In this document: positions 58,546 through 64,000 of the stretch, piece by piece
Numbering within the stretch: the first letter of the stretch is position 1
How the letters are laid out: each line of letters opens with the position of its first letter
Source of the DNA: Vulcanimicrobium winogradskyi
Lineage (GTDB): Bacteria; Vulcanimicrobiota; Vulcanimicrobiia; Vulcanimicrobiales; Vulcanimicrobiaceae
Length of the DNA stretch: 64,000 bases
Reading direction: 5' to 3'
NCBI GenBank assembly: GCA_003134965.1
Contig: PLDA01000007.1
Coordinates: 186,001 to 250,000, forward strand
The notes under the pieces: generated by a model
Database searches by the model: none
The model's input: only the letters and a program-made list of their open reading frames with translations
What the model was told of the DNA's origin: nothing
Position numbers and translations under genes: made by a program

Positions 58546-58674
58546 GGTACTCCTTCTACTTCTACTTGCTGCGAACGGACTCGGATCGGCGTCCTATACC
58601 GCGACCTTCGCCGGTACTACCGCGTGGAACGTGAAAATGATTCGTCCGGTTGCCGGTCGTAAGGTGCCCCCGGG

Positions 58675-59070
58675 ATGCACGGGAAGATCGAGGTTGGGAG
58701 GACCTACCAGAGCCAGACCCGGGTCGAGGAATGGATGACGGCCGAGAAAGCCGGCAACAAAGGCGTACCCGTTCTCTCCACGCCCATGCTGTTCCAGCTG
58801 GTCGAGGAAGCGGCGATGCAGTGCGTCGCGCCCCTCCTGGACGCCGACGAGATCAGCCTCGGCACCCATGTCGACCTGACGCACCTGGCGTCCACCCCGG
58901 TCGGGCTGATCGTCCGGACCGAGGTCGAGATCCTCAAAGTCGATGGCCGGCGGATCGAGTACGCCTTCACCGCGTTCGACGAGCGCGAGAAGATCGCCGA
59001 GGGCACTCACGAGCGGTATGTCGCCTCCCGCGACAAGTTCCGCGAGCGGCTGGAAGAGAAGCTCGGCTAA
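58675..59070 (+). CDS. Hotdog thioesterase, fluoroacetyl-CoA thioesterase-like
   Basis: A 131-residue hotdog-fold protein. The pattern VLSTPMLFQLVEEAAMQCV, GTHVDLTHLASTPVGLIVRTEVEIL and EGTHERYV resembles FlK-type thioesterases, which use Thr, Glu and His rather than a bound water triad: here Thr in LSTPML, Glu in LVEEAA and His in DLTHLA are in place. Physiological substrates are unknown; general acyl-CoA hydrolysis is likely. AAGGTG precedes the ATG by nine bases. It diverges from the efflux operon across a 129-base gap. Confidence 0.88.
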   Translation: MHGKIEVGRTYQSQTRVEEWMTAEKAGNKGVPVLSTPMLFQLVEEAAMQCVAPLLDADEISLGTHVDLTHLASTPVGLIVRTEVEILKVDGRRIEYAFTAFDEREKIAEGTHERYVASRDKFRERLEEKLG

Positions 59071-59097
59071 GTAGCCACGAGTTTCCGACGGCCATAT

Positions 59098-59340
59098 AAG
59101 GACCTGGGAACCCCGGCGTGTAAAGGTGCCGTTACGGGAACGGTCCCCGCATCGGCCGCTCGGCTTCCAAGAACCGAACCCAGAGTAGCCGAGCGGCGTT
59201 GTGAGGACCAGAAGCGGGGCGGTGCTCCGCCTCGTGATTAGCGCGCCGGTGACGTGGGTAGGTCCGGAATGGCTGAGCAAGCGAGGACTCTCGTGCGCTC
59301 CCGTTCACCGGGCCGGCCACGCCGGCGCCACGCCCTTCTC
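59098..59340 (+). ncRNA. Structured 5' leader, possible ydaO-like c-di-AMP riboswitch
   Basis: The 299-base gap before the envelope-protein gene has nested complementarity: GGACCT (59100-59105) with AGGTCC (59260-59265), CCCCGC (59145-59150) with GCGGGG (59214-59219), and a perfect 11-bp hairpin GCCGCTCGGCT/AGCCGAGCGGC (59155-59165, 59187-59197). Motifs GGGAACCCC and CCGAACCC followed by TAGCC resemble ydaO/yuaA c-di-AMP riboswitches, which control wall and envelope genes. The fit is partial, so the class is a guess; the folding itself is directly visible. Confidence 0.4.
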
Positions 59341-59369
59341 GACACAACACCTTAGCTAGGGAGTATTAC

Positions 59370-60782
59370 GTGAAACGACTGAGCACCGGGCTTCTAGCCG
59401 CGCTAGTCGCGGTTGGAATCGGTACGACGTCGGTCTCGGCCCAGAGCCCTGCCGCGCAAGGCAACATCGGACCCTACGCGCACACGCAGATCGCTCAAGC
59501 CGGCCCGGCCGCGCCGCCCGCTGACTTCGGCACGCCGCCTTCCGGCGAGGTCCCGATCCTCTTCAACGACCGGCATGTCTATTCGAAGCCGGATCGCCTG
59601 AAGGCGAACCGCGTCCTCGCTGCGCTGGTGCGCGGCAATACCATTTTGATCCCGCTCCGCTCGATGTTCGAGCAGATGGGCGCGACGGTCTCGTACGATC
59701 CGGCCTCGAAGACGGTTGACGTCTCCAAGCCCGGCTCGGACGTCAAAGTGACCGTCGGTCGTCCGGAAGTCGTCATCAACGGCGAGAGCCGTCCGCTCGA
59801 CGTTCCTCCGGAAATCTACAAGGGCGCGGTCGTCGTACCGGTCCGCGTGATCTCCGAGGGCATGGGCGCCTACGTCCAATGGGTCCCGGATCGCCGCATC
59901 GTGGTGGTCCGCTACATCCCGGCGCCGATCCCGACGCCGCCGCCGACCCCTGTTCCGACGTCTGCGCCGACGCCGAGACCGGTCGCCACGCCGGTTCCGA
60001 CCCCGGTTCCGACGCCGACCCCGGTCGCCAGAAATCCGTACGAGCACTTCATCGTCGGCGACTATATCTTCAACCCGAAGGTCTACAACGAGTTCTCGCC
60101 CGGTAACTCCGGCAAGGGTGGCTCGTACTCGGTCCGCGGTGCGGTCGAGTTCCCGCTCTTCGGGCTCCCGTGGATGCTCGAGGGCGACTACCGCTCGTAC
60201 AGCTATCCGCACAACAGCGGGATTAACCCGGCCTTCTTCGCGGCCGGCGTGAACCCGTGCCAAGGTGCGGGCGGCGGACCCGCACACGGCGATCAGGGCT
60301 GCGTCACCGTCATCGGTGCCTACGGCCAGACCGGCGTCCCGTCGTTCAACGCGCGGGATAGCGACTTCGACGGGCGCCTCGGCCTCAAGATCGCCGAACC
60401 GCGCATCTACATCGGTGTCGGCTACCTGCACCGTGAGGAGAACTACGGCTATCCGAAGCAGAACGGCTTCGGCTTCGGCGCCGAGAAGCTCCCGGATCTC
60501 GACCAGTCGTTCTCGGTCTACGGTAGCGTCTGGTACTACCCGAGCATCTCGGGCGACTTCACCTTCCCGAACGTGCCGCTCGCTCCAGCGGCGATCGCCG
60601 GAACGACGGACAAGTTCCAGCAGCGCTTCCTCAAGTACCAGATCGGCGGCACCCTGAACCTCGGTAACTCCGGGCTCTTCCTCGATGCCGGCTTCCTGGG
60701 CGACACGATCCGCGGCAAGAACCTCTCGCCGGGCGACGCGTCGCACGCGGGCGGCTACGTCGGCCTCGGTATCAAGTTCTAA
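59370..60782 (+). CDS. Stalk-domain and outer-membrane-barrel fusion protein
   Basis: A 470-residue envelope protein. A signal peptide (1-24, ending SVSAQ) precedes a copper-amine-oxidase-like stalk domain (about 60-190: GNTILIPLRSMFEQMGATVSYD, KGAVVVPVRVISEGMGAYV). A Pro/Thr/Val linker (PTPVPTSAPTPRP type, about 190-225) follows. The last 240 residues alternate polar and aromatic residues and end GYVGLGIKF with a C-terminal Phe, typical of a barrel recognised by BamA. GTG is preceded by AGGGAG at six bases. It may tether the outer membrane to the wall. A terminator closes it. Confidence 0.8.
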   Translation: MKRLSTGLLAALVAVGIGTTSVSAQSPAAQGNIGPYAHTQIAQAGPAAPPADFGTPPSGEVPILFNDRHVYSKPDRLKANRVLAALVRGNTILIPLRSMFEQMGATVSYDPASKTVDVSKPGSDVKVTVGRPEVVINGESRPLDVPPEIYKGAVVVPVRVISEGMGAYVQWVPDRRIVVVRYIPAPIPTPPPTPVPTSAPTPRPVATPVPTPVPTPTPVARNPYEHFIVGDYIFNPKVYNEFSPGNSGKGGSYSVRGAVEFPLFGLPWMLEGDYRSYSYPHNSGINPAFFAAGVNPCQGAGGGPAHGDQGCVTVIGAYGQTGVPSFNARDSDFDGRLGLKIAEPRIYIGVGYLHREENYGYPKQNGFGFGAEKLPDLDQSFSVYGSVWYYPSISGDFTFPNVPLAPAAIAGTTDKFQQRFLKYQIGGTLNLGNSGLFLDAGFLGDTIRGKNLSPGDASHAGGYVGLGIKF

Positions 60783-60800
60783 GCGCTACGGCGCAGAACG

Positions 60801-60839
60801 AAAAAAAAGCCCCCGGCTCACGCCGGGGGCTTTTTTTTT
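60801..60839. terminator. Bidirectional Rho-independent terminator
   Basis: Perfect 9-bp stem GCCCCCGGC/GCCGGGGGC with loop TCAC, flanked by eight A on the left and nine T on the right, so it can stop transcription from both sides. It separates the barrel gene from the convergent gene, whose stop codon uses the last T. Confidence 0.93.
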
Positions 60840-61480
60840 CAGTGATGGGGCGCGGTGGTCGGAGCCGGACTGGCGCCCATCGCGTTCTGGGCGTTGATCA
60901 CGCTTTGCGGTGCCGTCCCCGGAACCGGCGTCGCCGCGCCGGCGCCCGGCTCGACCAATGCGGTCGCCGGCCCCGCCGCGACCGCGCTCGCCTCGCCGTC
61001 CTCGCGCCGGGCGATCTGGACGAACTTGCTCTTCGGGTAGTCCCGGCGCAGCCAGGCGAAGGTCGCGTGGACGCGCTTCACGCCGTCGTCGGTGTGGATC
61101 TTCAAGTAGAAATGCTCGAGCGCGTACAGCGTCCCCGGGAGCCAAGTGTCGCAGGGATATTTGCGCTGCCAATCGTGGATCGCGTCCTCGGTCAGCCCGA
61201 TCGCGCCGAGCGTCGAGGGCGCCTTCTGCGGATCGTAATCGATCTTGAGCCCCTGGTCCTTGATCGTGTTGCGAATGCCCAGAATGCTCAACTTGAGCTT
61301 ACCGAAGTACTCGTCGGCAGGCGCTATCCTGCACTTCGGCGCTTTCGCCACGCTCTTCGCCGGCTTGGCTGGCGTTTTCGCCGCGGCCGCATGCGAGGCG
61401 GCCGGAGGCCGGGATGTCGACGGCACCGCCGCAGTGGTGGCGGCGGCGACGAGCGAAACACATGCGATCAGTCGTTTCAC
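60839..61480 (-). CDS. Exported hypothetical protein
   Basis: A 213-residue protein with a signal peptide (1-18, ending TAAVPS), then an Ala/Lys/Pro-rich linker (about 20-48). The central region (50-160) is folded, with helices around FGKLKLSILGIRNTIKD and PGTLYALEHFYLKI, and two Cys (KCRIAP near 50 and KYPCDTW near 110). The tail is Ala/Pro/Gly-rich. No domain is recognised. It is convergent with the barrel gene and divergent from the nitrilase-type gene, which starts 83 bases away. Confidence 0.7.
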   Translation of the reverse strand: MKRLIACVSLVAAATTAAVPSTSRPPAASHAAAAKTPAKPAKSVAKAPKCRIAPADEYFGKLKLSILGIRNTIKDQGLKIDYDPQKAPSTLGAIGLTEDAIHDWQRKYPCDTWLPGTLYALEHFYLKIHTDDGVKRVHATFAWLRRDYPKSKFVQIARREDGEASAVAAGPATALVEPGAGAATPVPGTAPQSVINAQNAMGASPAPTTAPHH

Positions 61481-61562
61481 TCAAGCGTCCTCGTGGCTGG
61501 CCGTGATGTGCAAATCTCGCGAGCGCAGATCCGTCCGCCCTCGTGCTGGGAGAGCTAGTTAG

Positions 61563-62867
61563 GTGAGTGCTCGTCCGACACCCGTCGCCGCCGTGCAGAC
61601 GCGTGCCCACGATCGTGCCGGCTTTGTGGAGCGGTGGCCCGCGCTGCTCGCGCGGATCGCCGCTGCCGCGGAGGCCGGTGCGCGGCTGGTCGTCGTCCCC
61701 GAAGGGACCGTCCCCGCCTATGTCATCGGCACGGATCCGGTCGATCCGCAGCAGCTCGAGGACGCCGCGCGAGACGTGATCGCGGTTGCATCTCGCACCG
61801 GCGCGACGATCGTCTACGGCAGCGCGCGGACCGGCGAGCACGGCCTGGCGAACAGCGCGTACGTGGTGACGCCGAGCGGGATCGCGGGGTTCGCCGACAA
61901 GTGCTTTCTCTGGCATTTCGACCGCCGCTGGTTCACCGCGGGGACCGCGCTCGAGCCGGTCGACACGCCGGCCGGCAGGCTCGGCGTCTTCATCTGCGCC
62001 GACGGCCGCATCCCGACCATCGCCGCGACGCTGGTCGCAAAAGGTGCCGAGGTGCTCGCCGTCCCGACCGCCTGGGTGACCAGCGGCCGCGACCCGCGCG
62101 CGCTCGAAAACCTCCAAGCCGACCTGATTATCGCGGTGCGCGCTCGCGAGAACGGCGTTCCGCTCGTCGCCGCGAACAAAGTGGGCGTCGAGGCGCGCAG
62201 CGTGGCGTACTGCGGGAAGAGCCAGATCGTCGCGGCCGACGGGAGCGTCGTCGCCCTCGCCTCGCAAGACGAGGAGACGATCGTCCACGGCAGCATCGCG
62301 ATCGGCCCGCCGATCGTGAACCTCGCGCCGGAGCCGCCGCACGTGCAGCGGGCGGCCGGGCCGCCGTTGCCGGCGCTGCAGCGCGTCGCGGTTGCGAGCC
62401 GCGCCGACCCGGCACTTCACGCGCTCGCCGCGGTCGCCGATGCCGATCTCGTCATCGATCCGCACGCACAGCCGGCCAGCAGTGAGGTTGCGTTCGTCGA
62501 CGACGAGGCAGTACTCGACCCGCGCGCGCTCGTCGCGCCGCGCCTCGACGGCGTGCGGCTCTTCGTGTGGCGCTCGTCGATCGAAGCGGCGTGGGTCGTC
62601 CCGTTCGCGCGGACGCGCGCGGCCGAGCTGCGCGCCTACGTCGTGGTGTTCGACACGCCGCGGCGGCGCGCGTTCGCCGTCGACCCCGACGGCGCCGTCG
62701 TCTGCGGAACGTTCGGAGCGTTCGAGCTCACGGCGTTCACTTTCGACCGCTCGCGCACCGAAGCGTGGAGGGTTGCACCGGCGACCGACGTACGAGAGGC
62801 CCTCGTGCGAGTCGCCAATCTCTCATCTCACGTTCCGGCGAAACCGGACGTCGCGGCGGCGACGTGA
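61563..62867 (+). CDS. Nitrilase superfamily amidohydrolase with second degenerate domain
   Basis: A 434-residue protein. The first 270 residues are a carbon-nitrogen hydrolase with the full catalytic triad: Glu47 (VPEGTVP), Lys113 (ADKCFLW) and Cys145 (FICADGR), so it should hydrolyse amides or nitriles. The last 150 residues look like a second half-nitrilase fold (VDDEAVLDPRAL, RLFVWRSS, RTRAAELRAYVVVFDTP) without a catalytic triad. This may be an internal partner domain replacing dimerisation. The GTG has GGGAG upstream. It overlaps the next gene by GTGA. Confidence 0.85.
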   Translation: MSARPTPVAAVQTRAHDRAGFVERWPALLARIAAAAEAGARLVVVPEGTVPAYVIGTDPVDPQQLEDAARDVIAVASRTGATIVYGSARTGEHGLANSAYVVTPSGIAGFADKCFLWHFDRRWFTAGTALEPVDTPAGRLGVFICADGRIPTIAATLVAKGAEVLAVPTAWVTSGRDPRALENLQADLIIAVRARENGVPLVAANKVGVEARSVAYCGKSQIVAADGSVVALASQDEETIVHGSIAIGPPIVNLAPEPPHVQRAAGPPLPALQRVAVASRADPALHALAAVADADLVIDPHAQPASSEVAFVDDEAVLDPRALVAPRLDGVRLFVWRSSIEAAWVVPFARTRAAELRAYVVVFDTPRRRAFAVDPDGAVVCGTFGAFELTAFTFDRSRTEAWRVAPATDVREALVRVANLSSHVPAKPDVAAAT

Positions 62868-63427
62868 ACGAGAACCCGGCGAAGTCGTTCGAAGCGGCAC
62901 ACGAACGCCACCAGCACGGTCACGAAGGACCGCGCTGGGTCCCGATCGCCGCCGCAACCCTCGCGGTGCTCGCGGCGATCTCCGGCTACTTCGGGAACCT
63001 CCGCTCGACGCAGGCCCTCATCGCGAAGAACGATGCGATCGTCGCGACGACGCACGCCTCGGACACCTATTCGCAGTATCAGTCCGGGCGAGTGAAGTTC
63101 TACCTCGCGCAGACCGCGCTCGACCAAGGCGTGAACGCCGGCGGCGATCGCGCGAAGCTGAAGTCCACCGCCGAGCACGAGGCCGCGAAGGGCCCGCCGC
63201 TGCTCAAGAAGGCGACGGCGTTCGAAGACGAGGCCACGCGCCAGAACGAGCGCTCGGGCCGGCTGCTCGACCAGCACGAGACGATCGAGGTCGCCGCAAC
63301 GCTGTTCGAGGTAGCGATCGTCCTCGTGTCGATCACGGCGCTTGTCGGATCGCGCCTCCTTCCCGTTACCGCCGGAATCGCAGCGGTGCTCGGGATGGGG
63401 TTCTTCCTCGTCGGCCTGACGCGGTAG
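62864..63427 (+). CDS. DUF4337-like membrane protein
   Basis: A 187-residue protein with one N-terminal helix (about 27-46), a soluble region of about 80 residues with helical, charged sequence (about 55-125), and two C-terminal helices (about 130-152 and 160-182). The pattern PIAAATLAVLAAISGYFGN ... YQSGRVKFYLAQT and the C-terminal pair match DUF4337 proteins of unknown role. The start GTG at 62864 overlaps the nitrilase stop, so the two are linked in expression, but no functional connection is evident. Confidence 0.75.
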   Translation: MNENPAKSFEAAHERHQHGHEGPRWVPIAAATLAVLAAISGYFGNLRSTQALIAKNDAIVATTHASDTYSQYQSGRVKFYLAQTALDQGVNAGGDRAKLKSTAEHEAAKGPPLLKKATAFEDEATRQNERSGRLLDQHETIEVAATLFEVAIVLVSITALVGSRLLPVTAGIAAVLGMGFFLVGLTR

Positions 63428-63429
63428 CC

Positions 63430-64000
63430 CTACCGCGCCGCCGTTTCCCGTTGCTTCGGCGTGAAGACGGAATCGTCGACGTCGACGTTGAGCGCGTAGT
63501 TGCTGATCCGCGTGTGGATGTACGCATGGACTGCCGGAAGCCGGATGTCGGCGTCTTGCGCGACGATCAAATCGTGGCCGTCGACGCGCGCGAAGCGCTG
63601 CAGCATGTCGATCCGTCCGTCGCGGTACCGCCACACGATACGCTCCGGGAGCGCGGCGGCGTGGTCGACGTAGACCTCGACGTCGCGCAGGCGCCGGTCG
63701 GGGACCCGGGGCGTCAGCACCAAATGCCGTTCGTGCGAACCGCTCGCGTCCGCGGCCGACGTGATCGTGAACTTCTTCTCCCAGTCGCTCGGCGTGCCGA
63801 GACCGACGTACAAGTTCGACCAAGCGCGCGCGATCGGCGGCAAGTCGGTGAAGACGAGCTCCATCCGGGCCGGGCGCTTGAAATACGCGTTGCCGTGCAG
63901 CGTCTTGCGCAAGTACGGAAAGGTTCGCAGCCCGACGTCGAAGGCGACGTCGGCGCGGTACGTTCTCAAGTCGGGATCGGCCCCGGCGAGCGTCGTGAGG
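63430..64000 (-). CDS. Truncated gene, envelope protein-like
   Basis: The frame runs off the right edge of the window, so the 5' end is missing; a TTG at 63969 is not the true start because codons upstream remain in frame and read ADPDL and RTYRAD. The visible 190 residues contain FPYLRKTLHGNAYFKRPARMELVF and, later, DVEVYVDHAAALPERIVWRYRDG, patterns of outer-membrane lipoprotein-sorting (LolA-like) or DUF1571-like proteins. The role is uncertain. It ends two bases after the DUF4337-like gene on the other strand. Confidence 0.55.
   Translation of the reverse strand, partial: LTTLAGADPDLRTYRADVAFDVGLRTFPYLRKTLHGNAYFKRPARMELVFTDLPPIARAWSNLYVGLGTPSDWEKKFTITSAADASGSHERHLVLTPRVPDRRLRDVEVYVDHAAALPERIVWRYRDGRIDMLQRFARVDGHDLIVAQDADIRLPAVHAYIHTRISNYALNVDVDDSVFTPKQRETAAR

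Noticed and set aside
59251..59280. GGTAGGTCCGGAATGGC resembling the SRP RNA core GGTCAGGTCCGGAAGG
   Set aside because: Only a short part agrees, the flanking helices do not fit 4.5S RNA, and the stretch already pairs with 59100-59105 in the leader fold.
1..64000. CRISPR arrays, rRNA genes, prophage or complete IS with paired ends
   Set aside because: I saw no regularly spaced repeats, no rRNA sequence and no phage structural genes; the TnpB unit has no identifiable ends.

Overview
The window is 64 kb of GC-rich, tightly packed bacterial chromosome from a diderm: it encodes a TolC family channel, an RND/HlyD-type periplasmic adaptor, a predicted outer-membrane barrel and hopanoid-modifying enzymes. 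Start codons are ATG, GTG and TTG, and most neighbouring genes on one strand overlap by an NTGA start/stop junction. The gene mix (hpnK/hpnI, copper-amine-oxidase-like stalk domains, PaaN, hfq, CHASE2 cyclase plus FecR) would fit Candidatus Eremiobacterota/Vulcanimicrobiota or a similar deep-branching diderm. That placement is inference; no rRNA is present to prove it.

Layout. 1-6.3 kb: secreted orphan, terminator, tRNA-Pro(CGG), two RCK/TrkA proteins, a DUF1304 protein, a small zinc-ribbon protein, a GDPHI-motif protein, then on the minus strand a radical SAM enzyme. 6-11 kb (minus): mutL-miaA-hfq-dapF-radical SAM as one overlapping operon, with a TnpB nuclease gene and a Uma2 gene upstream. 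11-17.9 kb: mutS (minus), divergent hpnK-hpnI for hopanoid glucosamine head groups, miaB, and a PEGA protein. 17.9-27.5 kb (plus): der-plsY-efp, CHASE2 adenylate cyclase with FecR protein, TauE with DsrE-like protein, a TPR protein with M55 aminopeptidase and pheA; a SprT metalloprotease lies opposite. 27.5-32.2 kb (minus): paaN-thioesterase-acyl-CoA ligase-ROK operon for aromatic or fatty acid CoA chemistry. 32-41 kb: acylphosphatase, DUF1648-like membrane proteins, di-iron protein, GH25 muramidase, XRE and TetR regulators, a large beta-propeller protein and an E1-alpha subunit.

41-47.7 kb: a minus operon of amidase, APH-type kinase, 37-residue membrane peptide, NDH-2 and DUF4097 protein, facing a plus operon of an M50 protease, a hypothetical and a GT87-like glycosyltransferase. 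47.7-58.5 kb: the most unusual region, a seven-gene minus-strand operon of efflux adaptor, TolC, a two-domain siroheme-decarboxylase-like protein and four tandem family-5 solute-binding proteins, with no permease or ATPase. 58.7-64 kb: a hotdog thioesterase, a 300-base structured leader, a stalk-domain/barrel envelope protein, a nitrilase superfamily protein with a degenerate second half, a DUF4337-like protein and a truncated envelope gene.

Cross-cutting signals are a short dispersed repeat (about CCTGAGCTTGTCGAAGGG) that twice lies inside coding frames, four gene junctions where a CTG codon is the best-placed start, a LexA-type palindrome, and several shared start or stop palindromes between opposed genes.
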